Translations under genes and position numbers: made by a program | Source: Planctomycetota bacterium | GTDB lineage: Bacteria > Planctomycetota > UBA1135 > UBA2386 | NCBI GenBank assembly: GCA_016793305.1 | Contig: JAEUHU010000474.1 | Location: 1 to 22,168 of the forward strand | Direction: 5' to 3' | Length of the DNA: 22,168 bases | Part shown: positions 1-7,914 of the stretch, in pieces | Position numbering within the stretch: position 1 is the stretch's first letter | Layout: each line of letters begins with the position of its first letter | Notes under the pieces: model-generated | Told to the model about the DNA's origin: nothing | Databases searched by the model: none | Seen by the model: the letters and a program-made list of their open reading frames with translations, nothing else

Positions 1-333
1 CGGCTCGGCCACGTCGAGCTCGAACTGACGCCGCACTGTGTGCTGATGCTGTCCGACGAGTACCCCGAACACGGCATCGTCGGGCCCGAAGCGGGGCCCG
101 CCCCGCGCACCGGCCTCGCGATGCACCTGCACGTCGACGACTGCGACGCACTGGTCGCGCGCGCCGAGGCGAACGGCGCCACGGTGACGATGCGGCCGGC
201 GGACCAGTTCCACGGCGAGCGCAGCGGCAAGTTCCGCGACCCGTTCGGGCACGAGTGGTACGTCGGGCACACGATCGAACAGGTCGAGCCGGCCGAGATG
301 CAGCGGCGCTGGGACACGATGGGGGGCGGGTGA
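1..333 (+). CDS. VOC family protein, PhnB-like glyoxalase fold (5' partial)
   Basis: This is the C-terminal part of a vicinal-oxygen-chelate protein of the PhnB/glyoxalase-like group. The reading frame is open from the first base, so the gene begins upstream of the window; the ATG at 40 is internal. Visible landmarks are a metal-site-like strand (VELELTPHCVLMLSDEYPE), a strand and helix typical of the second half-module (GLAMHLHVDDCDALVARAEA), and the characteristic ending RDPFGHEWYVGHTIE followed by an EMQRRW helix. PhnB-like proteins end this way. Their function is usually unassigned: the fold covers glyoxalases, dioxygenases and resistance proteins, and nothing here fixes a substrate. The stop codon overlaps the GTG start of the next gene, which suggests translational coupling. 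The family call is firm and the reaction is unknown. Confidence 0.88.
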   Translation, partial: RLGHVELELTPHCVLMLSDEYPEHGIVGPEAGPAPRTGLAMHLHVDDCDALVARAEANGATVTMRPADQFHGERSGKFRDPFGHEWYVGHTIEQVEPAEMQRRWDTMGGG

Positions 334-920
334 CGCGTTCGCGCCTGCTCGGGCTGCTGACCGTTTTCTGCGCGCTGTGGTTCGTGCTGCCGAGCTGCTT
401 CACGATCGCGTTGTGGCAGAACACGGAACGCAGGGAGTACTCGAACGGGACCCGAGCCGAGCCGAGCGGGGCGTGGTTCGCCGACGACGGCACCGACACC
501 CTGGTGATCGCGCTGCCTCCGGACGTCGTCGAGCAAGTCGCGTGGAAGACGGACTTCTTGCCGAAGGACGCCGTCGGACTGATGCTCACGTCGCCAGGCC
601 TGCGGACGAGGGCGCGCGAAAGTGGCGCGTCGGATCAGCCCTGGATGGTTCACATCCGAATCGACGCCGACGGGCAACCGACCATCACGTCGTCGGATGA
701 GGAGTGGCCATCCCCGGAGTTGCAGGTGCTCGACGCGTTGCCGCCGCGTGGCGAGGCGTTGGATCGGGGGATCGAACTCCACCTCCGCAAGAACACGGTG
801 ACCGGCGGCATGGTATGGCTGCGCGTCATGGTCACGCCGGTCGCCGTGGCGCTCGACATCGTTACGCTGCCGCTGACTCTGCCGCTGACGCTGTTCTACC
901 TGCTGGTCTCGAGCCTCTGA
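330..920 (+). CDS. Small membrane-anchored protein, possibly YceK/YidQ-like
   Basis: Reading from the GTG at 330, which overlaps the preceding TGA as GTGA, gives 196 residues. An upstream GTG at 255 would extend the frame into the VOC gene and adds only low-complexity, arginine-rich sequence, so 330 is preferred. The N-terminus (RLLGLLTVFCALWFVLPSC) is hydrophobic and ends at a cysteine, so it could be a lipoprotein signal or a membrane anchor. The middle is polar and soluble-looking. The C-terminus (VTPVAVALDIVTLPLTLPL) is again hydrophobic. The 'ALDIVTLPL' ending resembles the small YceK/YidQ (DUF1375) envelope lipoproteins, but the rest is not clearly related. I do not recognise a function. 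It may be co-transcribed with the VOC gene. Confidence 0.65.
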   Translation: MTRSRLLGLLTVFCALWFVLPSCFTIALWQNTERREYSNGTRAEPSGAWFADDGTDTLVIALPPDVVEQVAWKTDFLPKDAVGLMLTSPGLRTRARESGASDQPWMVHIRIDADGQPTITSSDEEWPSPELQVLDALPPRGEALDRGIELHLRKNTVTGGMVWLRVMVTPVAVALDIVTLPLTLPLTLFYLLVSSL

Positions 921-940
921 GCCAGCTCGACTGCGGGCGA

Positions 941-961
941 CCCGGCCAGGCGATCGCCGGG
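941..961 (+). terminator. Short GC hairpin after the small membrane protein gene
   Basis: CCCGGC (941-946) pairs perfectly with GCCGGG (956-961) across a 9-base loop, about 20 bases after the stop at 920. There is no following T-run, so it is at best a weak or Rho-assisted terminator. Such short GC stems arise often by chance at this base composition. Nothing else was recognised in 921-1130. Confidence 0.3.
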
Positions 962-1120
962 ACACCGCGACGGGCTGGCTCCGGCGTGGCGTTCCAAGGG
1001 GCCTGCACCGCGGTTGCCCCCGATCTTGGCCGAACCTTCACTTGCCGGCGCCGTCGCACGCTCGCCATGCTGCTCCCATGAGGTCCCAGCCTTCGCAGCA
1101 TCCAGCCGGCCGCGCGCCGC

Positions 1121-1124
1121 GGAG
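1121..1124 (+). promoter_or_regulatory. Ribosome binding site deciding the start at 1131
   Basis: GGAG lies six bases before the GTG at 1131. It favours this start over the upstream in-frame ATG at 1014, whose extra 39 residues look like translated intergenic DNA. Confidence 0.5.
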
Positions 1125-1130
1125 CGCTTC

Positions 1131-1448
1131 GTGAGGGCCGAGGACGTGACGGCGCAGCTGACCGAGGGGCGCCTCGTGTCGCTGCAGTGGGTCGGCGGCG
1201 GCCAGGACGTCGAGCTGGTGGTCGAACACAAGGACGGGCGGCTGCAGCGCGTGCTCTGCAAGGCGGTCACCGGGCTCGATCTCGACCTGCACTACCGGAA
1301 GAACTCCGGCGGTGCGCCGCGCGCGTTCGACTGCGAACTGGAACGCACGCTGGCCGGGCGCTGGTCGCTGCACTGGACCTTCCCGCCGCACGGTGTGATC
1401 GCGCTCGAGTGCGCCGACGTGCAGCTGTCGGAAGTCGCCGTCGCCTGA
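1131..1448 (+). CDS. Small protein of unknown function
   Basis: From the GTG at 1131 this encodes 105 residues. I do not recognise the family. The predicted protein is strand-rich and soluble, with no signal peptide or membrane segment. Alternating hydrophobic strands are visible, such as GRLVSLQWVGGGQDVELVVE and GRWSLHWTFPPHGVIALECA, which suggests a small all-beta domain. It is followed at once by a strong GC hairpin, so it is probably a single-gene unit. The upstream 210 bases contain no recognised gene. Codon use (third positions nearly all G or C) and the matching ribosome site support it as a real gene. The opposite-strand frames here look like shadows. Confidence 0.6.
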   Translation: MRAEDVTAQLTEGRLVSLQWVGGGQDVELVVEHKDGRLQRVLCKAVTGLDLDLHYRKNSGGAPRAFDCELERTLAGRWSLHWTFPPHGVIALECADVQLSEVAVA

Positions 1449-1454
1449 GTGTGC

Positions 1455-1473
1455 CGGGGCGCGCCGCGCCCCG
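1455..1473 (+). terminator. GC-rich hairpin, likely terminator
   Basis: CGGGGCGCG (1455-1463) and CGCGCCCCG (1465-1473) are perfect complements around one base, beginning six bases after the stop at 1448. In practice this gives about an eight-pair stem with a three-base loop. A weaker second stem (CCCCG 1474-1478 with CGGGG 1489-1493) follows. No T-run is present. Its position fits a transcription end separating this gene from the beta-helix gene. Confidence 0.5.
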
Positions 1474-1590
1474 CCCCGAGTCGAGTCGCGGGGCGACCGC
1501 AGGACTCACGCGCTCTTCACGGACTCCTCACGTGGGTTCCTACCCTCGCTGCGGTCTCGAAGGTCGCTCCCGCGGCCGGAACCCTTCCCC

Positions 1591-1616
1591 GCAACCCACC
1601 GCAACCCACCGCAACC
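1591..1616 (+). repeat. 10-bp tandem repeat in the leader of the beta-helix gene
   Basis: GCAACCCACC occurs twice in tandem (1591-1610), with a third partial copy (GCAACC, 1611-1616) that abuts the ATG at 1617. It fills the place where a Shine-Dalgarno site would lie and contains no purine-rich core, so the gene has a Shine-Dalgarno-less start. Confidence 0.7.
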
Positions 1617-3566
1617 ATGAATCGCAACCGCTTCCTGCAGGGCATCGCCCTCGCCGCCGGCCTCGCCTCGGCCGCCTCGGCCCAGGTGATCGTCAACGCC
1701 GACATCGCCACGTCGACGACGTGGACCAACAACAACGTCTACCAGCTCACGGGCGACGTCTACGTGCTGCCCGGTGCCACGCTGACGATCCAGGCCGGCA
1801 CGGTCATCGCCAGCACGAACCAGGCGCAGCTCGCCGTTTCGCGCGGCGCCCAGATCATCGCCAACGGCACCGTCGACCAGCCGATCATCTTCACCTCGGT
1901 CCAGGACCGCGCCACCTGGACGGGCGGCGACCCGAAGACCGGCACCTACCGCCAGCTCGCCAACAACGAGTGGGGCAACCTGACCCTGATGGGCTCGGGC
2001 TACATCTCCGAGAACCAGATCGGCACCAACACGCCGGCCCCGTCGGCCAGCAACTACGCCGACATGGAAGGCCTGACGCCCGCCAACCCGTCGTACAACG
2101 ACTACGGCGGTGGCAACGACAACGACGACAGCGGCAGCCTGTCGTACCTGTCGATCCGCTACACGGGCTTCAGCGTGGCCCCGGGCGTCGAGGCCAACGG
2201 CCTGGCGCTCGGTGGTGTCGGTCGCAACACCGAGATCCACCACATCGAGATCCTGAACGGTCTCGACGACGGCATCGAGGTCTGGGGCGGCACCGTCAAC
2301 CTGAAGCACTTCAGCATCTGGAACGTCGGCGACGACAGCCTCGACCTCGACCAGGGCTGGCGCGGCAAGGCCCAGTTCGGCCTGATCGTGCAGGGCTACA
2401 GTGGCGCCGGTGCCCAAGGCTCGGGCTTCGGCGACAACGCGCTCGAGATCGACGGCGCCGAGCTGTGCAGCTACCAGCCGGTCACGACCGCCTCGCTCTA
2501 CAACCTGACGGTCATCGGTTCGCCGCACCCGACCAACGGCAGCACCGGTGGTGACCACCTGACCGCGTGGCGCGACAACGCGCGCGTGCAGATCCGCAAC
2601 AGCATCTTCATGGATGCCGGCGACCTGGTGATCTCCTACGAGACCAGCGACTTCGAGAACGGCAACACCGGCTACGGCTGCAGCGGCACGCTGACCTGGG
2701 CGCAGACCTGGACCACGCCGTACACCGCGACGTCGACCGTCAACCCGTTCGCCTCGCCGGCGACCGCCTACACGGCCCAGACCAGCGGCAACCTGATCGA
2801 CTTCCGCGACAACGTCTTCTACAGCAACCTGCGCGGCTCGGCCTACACCGAGGCCAACAGCCGCCTCGTGTTCGCCGGCGGCGGCGGCACGGCCAACGCC
2901 AACAACGCGATCGTCGCCAGCTCGCCGATCACGGCGATCACGCGCGGTGCGGCTGCGACGCCGAACGGCTCGAACACGACCTCGCCGGTCACCTTCCTCG
3001 ATCCGACCCCGGCCAACGACGCGCTGACCTCGGTCGAGTTCGCGCCGGCGGACGGCTTCTTCAGCCGTGCGAAGTACCGCGGTGCGTTCCGCCGTGGCGG
3101 CAACTGGCTGATGGGCTGGACCGGGGCGAGCATCTTCGGTCTCACCCGCAACGACTCGTTCAACAACGAGCTCGACGGCGCCAGCACGCTGGCCACCGGC
3201 GAACCCAACCACTACACGCTCGGCAACTGGGCGGCCGGCACCGACGTCTACTGGAACTGCGACAACGTGCCGGACTACGCGCCCGGCCTGAAGGTCGCGA
3301 TGCTGGCGATCGGCTTCGGCCCCTCGCCCAATCTGCCCGCCGGCTTCGTGTTCCCCGGCGTCGACGGGACGATCCACATCGACCTGTTCGCCAACGCCCA
3401 GATCCTGCTGATCCAGGCCGGTCCCGAGCTGATCGGCGGCCCGGTCACGATCCCGCCAGGGTTGAGCGGCGGCCTGCTCTACACCCAGTTCGGGATCGTC
3501 AAGAACGTCGGCTTCGGCGACGAGCTGCTCGGCCTGAGCAACGCCCAGAAGCACATCATCCCCTGA
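1617..3566 (+). CDS. Secreted right-handed beta-helix protein with planctomycete-type C-terminal domain
   Basis: The ATG at 1617 gives 649 residues and begins a clear signal peptide (MNRNRFLQGIALAAGLASAA, cleavage near SAQ/V). The same frame runs open upstream to 1449, but that stretch lacks protein character. The mature part has stacked strand repeats of the parallel beta-helix kind: a 'VYVLPGATLTIQAGTVIAS' rung, then GGGNDNDDSGS, LGGVGRNTEIHHIEI, DDGIEVWGGTVNLKH and DDSLDLDQGWRGKAQFGL. From memory, proteins with this same rung set occur in Bacteroidota and gammaproteobacteria, often near TonB-dependent receptors. The last roughly 90 residues (LAIGFGPSPN ... GIVKNVGFGDELLGLSNAQK) resemble a small beta domain that ends many planctomycete exoproteins. 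No catalytic residues of pectate lyases or similar enzymes are evident, so binding or adhesion is as likely as hydrolysis. It lies just upstream of the TonB operon, which suggests capture of a ligand for that system. Confidence 0.85.
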   Translation: MNRNRFLQGIALAAGLASAASAQVIVNADIATSTTWTNNNVYQLTGDVYVLPGATLTIQAGTVIASTNQAQLAVSRGAQIIANGTVDQPIIFTSVQDRATWTGGDPKTGTYRQLANNEWGNLTLMGSGYISENQIGTNTPAPSASNYADMEGLTPANPSYNDYGGGNDNDDSGSLSYLSIRYTGFSVAPGVEANGLALGGVGRNTEIHHIEILNGLDDGIEVWGGTVNLKHFSIWNVGDDSLDLDQGWRGKAQFGLIVQGYSGAGAQGSGFGDNALEIDGAELCSYQPVTTASLYNLTVIGSPHPTNGSTGGDHLTAWRDNARVQIRNSIFMDAGDLVISYETSDFENGNTGYGCSGTLTWAQTWTTPYTATSTVNPFASPATAYTAQTSGNLIDFRDNVFYSNLRGSAYTEANSRLVFAGGGGTANANNAIVASSPITAITRGAAATPNGSNTTSPVTFLDPTPANDALTSVEFAPADGFFSRAKYRGAFRRGGNWLMGWTGASIFGLTRNDSFNNELDGASTLATGEPNHYTLGNWAAGTDVYWNCDNVPDYAPGLKVAMLAIGFGPSPNLPAGFVFPGVDGTIHIDLFANAQILLIQAGPELIGGPVTIPPGLSGGLLYTQFGIVKNVGFGDELLGLSNAQKHIIP

Positions 3567-3599
3567 TCGCTTCCAGACAGTCCTGACCGCCCACACCGC

Positions 3600-3628
3600 G
3601 GCAGATGGCAGCTCGACTGCCATCTGCC
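3600..3628 (+). terminator. Perfect 12-bp stem-loop between the beta-helix gene and the TonB operon
   Basis: GGCAGATGGCAG (3600-3611) pairs with CTGCCATCTGCC (3617-3628) around the loop CTCGA. This is the strongest inverted repeat I found in the window. It starts 34 bases after the beta-helix stop and ends 36 bases before the next ATG. There is no T-run, so it may be a Rho-assisted terminator, a 3'-end stabiliser for the beta-helix message, or a processing site that lets the two parts be expressed at different levels. Confidence 0.7.
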
Positions 3629-3663
3629 TCGGGTCGTTCCGAGAGACGCCTTCGGTTCCGACG

Positions 3664-4968
3664 ATGAAGACGATCCTGACGCGGCCCTGCCTGCTCCTTG
3701 CCGTTCTCTTGCCATTGCCTTGTTGCGGGGGCGATGCGCCGGTGGACGGGGTTCGTGCGGAGACTCGCGCGCAAGCGACGACGGACGGGAAGGCCGTCGT
3801 CGCCGAGGGGCTGCGACGAGCGGCCCTGCAGCCGTGGCAGCGGGAGCTGCTGCTGATCGCGTTCGAAGCGGCGTCGCGGTTCCCGATGGAGCCGCACTGG
3901 AAGAACCGCGGGCGGGCCCAGGACGTGGTCGTGGCGGCGTGCTTCGAGCTCGGCGAGCCCGAGCTGGCGCGCAGCTACGGCGAGCGCATCGGCGACTGGC
4001 GCCGCGGCACGAGCCTCGCGGACTTCGTGTGGTTCCAGGCGCGCGCCGGGGTCCGGGACGGACTCGAGGAGGTGCTCGGCGAGGCGCAGCGCGTGCTGGA
4101 CGCCGAGCGCAAGAGCCCGGACGCGCAGGAATGGCGCGGCGACATGGTGGCACTGAAGCTGGCGCGGGCCTGGACCGAGCTCGGTCAGCCGGAGAAGGCG
4201 ACCGCCGCCGTGGCCGGGATCGCGCCCGAGTCCGCGAACGCGGTCGACGGCACCTGGGCCAGCACGCTCGCCGATCGGGTCGCGCGGATGAGCGCGGCCG
4301 ATGCCAAGCTCGAGGTCGCGGCGATCGACGCCAACTACATGTCGATGTCGATCGGTCAGCAGGCGGCCGCCGGCGAACTGCTGGCAGCCATGCACGAGCG
4401 GTTCTTCGCCGACGCGGCGCTCCGGGCCGAGATCGAGAAGCGGCCCGCCCGGCTGTGGACCACGTTGATGCCGAACGTGCGTCTCGACAGCCTCGTCAAG
4501 ATGCTGCGCACCAACGTGGCGCGCGGCGAGTCGGCGCGCGGCAAGGAGCTGCGCAACGTGGTGGCCGAGCTCGTCGAGGGCCACACCTGGCGCGAAGAGG
4601 ACGAGTTGCCCTGGCGCGCCGTCGTGGTCGAGCTGACCGCGCTGGTCGGCGAGGTCGATCGCGCCCGTGCGCTCGCCGACGCGGCGCTCGCCCGCTTCCA
4701 CGAGGTGCGCGAACGCATCGTGAACATCTACCGGGCGCGAGCCCTGCGGCCGCTGATGCTGGCCCGCTTCGCCCTGGGCGATCGCCAGCGAGCCGGCGAA
4801 CTGCTCGAGCTCGTGCTCGAGGAGGGCATGGAGAACCCGAACTCGCGGCCGCGCTGCGACGACCTGGTCGACACCTGCACGCAGCTCGCCGTGCGCGGCT
4901 TCGAACCGCCCGCGACGAGCCTGGTGCGCATCCGCGAGATCGCCGCCGGTCTGGGGGATCCGTGGTGA
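3664..4968 (+). CDS. Probable lipoprotein or periplasmic alpha-helical repeat protein of the TonB operon
   Basis: This encodes 434 residues starting at the ATG at 3664. A hydrophobic signal (LLLAVLLPLPCC) ends in two cysteines at 20 and 21. The lipobox is not canonical (proline at -2), so lipidation is probable rather than certain. The rest is alanine- and leucine-rich helix pairs in the style of TPR or Sel1-like repeats, for example ELARSYGERIGDWRRG, KLARAWTELGQPEKATAAV and RARALADAALARFHEVRERI. I do not recognise a specific family. Its stop overlaps the GTG start of the receptor gene, so the two are almost certainly translated together. A lipoprotein coupled to a TonB-dependent receptor invites comparison with SusD-type partners, but the sequence is not SusD. 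A scaffold or accessory role is inference only. Confidence 0.75.
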   Translation: MKTILTRPCLLLAVLLPLPCCGGDAPVDGVRAETRAQATTDGKAVVAEGLRRAALQPWQRELLLIAFEAASRFPMEPHWKNRGRAQDVVVAACFELGEPELARSYGERIGDWRRGTSLADFVWFQARAGVRDGLEEVLGEAQRVLDAERKSPDAQEWRGDMVALKLARAWTELGQPEKATAAVAGIAPESANAVDGTWASTLADRVARMSAADAKLEVAAIDANYMSMSIGQQAAAGELLAAMHERFFADAALRAEIEKRPARLWTTLMPNVRLDSLVKMLRTNVARGESARGKELRNVVAELVEGHTWREEDELPWRAVVVELTALVGEVDRARALADAALARFHEVRERIVNIYRARALRPLMLARFALGDRQRAGELLELVLEEGMENPNSRPRCDDLVDTCTQLAVRGFEPPATSLVRIREIAAGLGDPW

Positions 4969-7895
4969 ACCGGCACCACCTCCTGGCGATGGCCGTCGCG
5001 ACGGCGCTCGCGACCGCGGCCGCGGCGCAGCAGGCCGGGGCCTTGCGCGGCCTCGTGTCCGACAAGGACTTCGAGGTGCCGCTCGCGGGTGCGGTGGTCA
5101 CGCTGGTCGAGACCGGTGCACGCGTCGAGACCGACGACCAGGGCGCGTTCGTGTTCCAGCAGCTGCGGCCCGGTCGCTACACGCTGGTCGCCGCGAAGGA
5201 CGGCTACGTGCGCGCCGTGCGCAGCGACGTGGTGGTGACCGCCGGGCAGTTGACCGAGCTGCGGCTCGAGCTCGCGGGCGACTTCACCGACATGGAGGAG
5301 TTCGTCGTGCAGGACGCGCTGCAGCTCGGCACGGGCACCGAGGCGGCCCTGCTCGACCTGCGCCTAGAGAGCCCGGCGCTGATGGACTCGATCAGCTCCG
5401 ACCTGATGCGCAAGGCCGGCGCCAGCGACGCCGTCGGGGCGCTGAAGCTGGTCTCGGGCGCGTCGACCTCGGCGGACGGCAAGTCGGCGGTGATCCGCGG
5501 CCTGCCGGATCGCTACGTCAGTTCGCAGATGAACGGCGTGCTGCTGCCGTCCGCCGACAAGGAGAAACGCGCGGTCGAGCTCGACCAGTTCCCGTCGGGT
5601 GTGATCGAGAGCCTGCAGGTCAGCAAGACGTTCACGCCGGACCAACAGGGCAACGCCAGCGGCGGTGCCGTCAACGTGGTGCTGAAGAGCGTGCCGGACG
5701 AGCCGCTGTTCGTCCGCTGGCAAGGCGGCGTCTCCTACAACGACAACTTCACCGGTCGTGGCGACTTCCTGTCCTACGACGGCGGCGGCGTGCACGCGTT
5801 CGGCAAGAGCGGCAGCCAGCGTGGTGTGCAGGAGCTCGGCCAGAACTGGACGGGTGCGGTCGGCCTCGCAGAGGAGAACGCGCCGCTCGAGTACAAGGGC
5901 AACGTCTCGCTCGGTGGCAGCTTCGGGCTCGGCCGTGGCTGGCGCGGTGGCGGCTTCGTCAACGTCTACTACGACCGCGACAACTCGTTCTTCCGGAACG
6001 GCGTCGACAACTCGCTGCAGGCGCTGACGCTCGGCGCGCCGCTGTCGCCGCAGTTCAACCAGGGCTCGCCGGCGAGCGGCGAGTTCTACACGGCGCTGTT
6101 CGACGTCTCGCAGAGCCGGCAGGCGGCGAAGTGGGGCGGGCTCGCCACGTTCGGCATCGAGAACGACGCGCACGCGATCGACTTCACGTGGCTGTCGTCG
6201 CGCATCGCCGAGGACACCGCGACGCTGGCCGAGGACACACGCGGCAAGCAGTACTTCTACCCGGGACACGATCCCGAGGACCCGAGCTCGCCGGGGTTCG
6301 ACGACTTCCTCGGCGCACCCTACCTGCGTCTGCAGACCCTCAACTACGTCGAACGTTCGACCGACACCCTGCAACTCGCCGGGCGCCATCGCCTGGCGCT
6401 CGATTCGCGCGCGCTGCGCAAGGCGGAGATCGACTGGGCGATCGCGAAGAGCAACGCGCATCGCGACCAGCCGGACCGGCGCCAGTTCGCGTCGGCATGG
6501 AACCCGAACGGTGTCTACCTGCAGTACAAGCCCGCTGCGCAGTTCACGCTGGGCAACCTCCAGCGCATCTTCGAGACGATCGACGAGAACAGCGAGGAGG
6601 CACGGCTCGACGTGAAGCTGCCCTTCGAGGTCTGGGGCAGGCGACGCGGCTACCTGAAGGTCGGTGGCTTCCACGATCGAGTGGTGCGCCGGTTCGACCA
6701 GAACACCTTCAGCAACTTCGCCGACCCGAACTTCTTCCTGCCCGGCCAGTACGACGAACTCGACTGGAGCCAGACCTGGGGCTTCGTCGACCATCCGATC
6801 ACCGCCGGCGAGACCGACGTCGACTACGAGGGGCGGCAGACGCTGCGCGCCGGCTACTTCATGGTCGAGCTGCCGCTGCTGCAGCAGTTGAAGCTGCTCG
6901 GCGGCCTGCGCGTCGAGACGACCCAGATCCAGATCGAGAACGCGCCCGAGGCGAACGCGCCGTGGATCCCGCCCGGCCAGTTCGGCATCGCGCAGCTGCT
7001 GCCGGGCGTCGCCGACGTCGACTACCGCCAGCAGAACGTCCTGCCGGCCTACGGGCTCGACTACGAGCCGCTCGACGGCGTCAAGCTGCGCCTCGCCTAC
7101 GGCGAGACGGTCGCGCGCCAGACGTTCCGCGAGCTGTCGCCGATCTTCCAGCAGGAGTACCTCGGCGGCCCGATCTTCGTCGGCAACCCGTCGCTCGAGA
7201 TGAGCTCGGTGCGCAACCTCGACGTGCGCCTCGACTGGACGCCGTACGAAGGAGGTCTGCTGTCGGCCTCCTGGTTCAAGAAGGACATCGAGAAGCCGAT
7301 CGAGTACGTCGAGAAGCTCGGCCAGTACACGTTCACCACCGCGGTCAACTTCCCGCGCGGCACGATGACCGGCCTCGAGCTGGAGACGCGGCAGGCGCTC
7401 GGCCGCCTCTGGGCACCGCTCGACGGGTTCTCGATCGGCGCGAACGGCACGTGGATCGACGCGAGCGTGCGCCTGCCCGCGGACGAGATCCTCGCCTTCG
7501 AGCAGCTGCACGGCGTGCAGCCGCAGCCGACGCGCGACATGACCAACACGCCGGACTGGCTCTACAACCTGTTCGGTTCGTGGGACTTCGCCCCGACCGG
7601 CACGTCGGTCGGCCTGTTCTACACGGTCACCGGCGACACGCTGATCCAGGGCACCGGGCCGAGCGCCGACTTCTTCGTGCCGGCCACCTACGTCACGCGC
7701 TACGAGACGCTGAACCTCACCGTGAGCCAGCAGCTCGGGCGCGGCATCCGCCTGACGCTCGCCGGGCGCAACCTGACCGACGCTGTGCAGCGCCAGGTCT
7801 ACCGCTCCGAGTTCCTCGACGACGACGTCACGCGTCGCCAGTTCCAACCCGGCGTCGACTGGAGCCTCTCCATCGGCGGCGAGATCACCTTCTGA
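4965..7895 (+). CDS. TonB-dependent outer-membrane receptor with N-terminal carboxypeptidase-regulatory-like domain
   Basis: The GTG at 4965 overlaps the preceding stop and has GGGGGA six bases upstream, giving 976 residues. The frame is open from 3720, but that part only shadows the previous gene. Domains in order: signal peptide (1 to about 22, cleaving after ATAAAAQ); CarboxypepD_reg-like beta-sandwich (about 26-108, with the DDQGAFVFQQLRPGRYTL core); TonB box EEFVVQD (about 111-117); plug (about 129-246, with SAVIRGLPDRYVSSQMNGVL and GNASGGAVNVVLKS); and a beta-barrel of about 700 residues closing with NLTDAVQRQVYR and a final GGEITF, the terminal aromatic expected for BAM assembly. It would import a ligand across the outer membrane using energy from the TonB complex encoded downstream. 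The extra domain is known from SusC-like and related receptors. No feature seen fixes the substrate, and the barrel is not a classic siderophore type. Confidence 0.95.
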   Translation: MNRHHLLAMAVATALATAAAAQQAGALRGLVSDKDFEVPLAGAVVTLVETGARVETDDQGAFVFQQLRPGRYTLVAAKDGYVRAVRSDVVVTAGQLTELRLELAGDFTDMEEFVVQDALQLGTGTEAALLDLRLESPALMDSISSDLMRKAGASDAVGALKLVSGASTSADGKSAVIRGLPDRYVSSQMNGVLLPSADKEKRAVELDQFPSGVIESLQVSKTFTPDQQGNASGGAVNVVLKSVPDEPLFVRWQGGVSYNDNFTGRGDFLSYDGGGVHAFGKSGSQRGVQELGQNWTGAVGLAEENAPLEYKGNVSLGGSFGLGRGWRGGGFVNVYYDRDNSFFRNGVDNSLQALTLGAPLSPQFNQGSPASGEFYTALFDVSQSRQAAKWGGLATFGIENDAHAIDFTWLSSRIAEDTATLAEDTRGKQYFYPGHDPEDPSSPGFDDFLGAPYLRLQTLNYVERSTDTLQLAGRHRLALDSRALRKAEIDWAIAKSNAHRDQPDRRQFASAWNPNGVYLQYKPAAQFTLGNLQRIFETIDENSEEARLDVKLPFEVWGRRRGYLKVGGFHDRVVRRFDQNTFSNFADPNFFLPGQYDELDWSQTWGFVDHPITAGETDVDYEGRQTLRAGYFMVELPLLQQLKLLGGLRVETTQIQIENAPEANAPWIPPGQFGIAQLLPGVADVDYRQQNVLPAYGLDYEPLDGVKLRLAYGETVARQTFRELSPIFQQEYLGGPIFVGNPSLEMSSVRNLDVRLDWTPYEGGLLSASWFKKDIEKPIEYVEKLGQYTFTTAVNFPRGTMTGLELETRQALGRLWAPLDGFSIGANGTWIDASVRLPADEILAFEQLHGVQPQPTRDMTNTPDWLYNLFGSWDFAPTGTSVGLFYTVTGDTLIQGTGPSADFFVPATYVTRYETLNLTVSQQLGRGIRLTLAGRNLTDAVQRQVYRSEFLDDDVTRRQFQPGVDWSLSIGGEITF

Positions 7896-7914
7896 CCTGC
7901 ATCGAACCAGAACC

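Noticed and set aside
1516..1546. Promoter upstream of the beta-helix gene (TTCACG ... TACCCT)
   Set aside because: The spacer is 19 bases and the -10 matches at only three positions, no better than expected by chance.
1506..3623. A 705-codon open frame on the minus strand opposite the beta-helix gene
   Set aside because: Its translation is a monotonous V/R/D/G-rich string, typical of the antisense frame of a GC-rich gene. The plus strand has a signal peptide and clear repeats.
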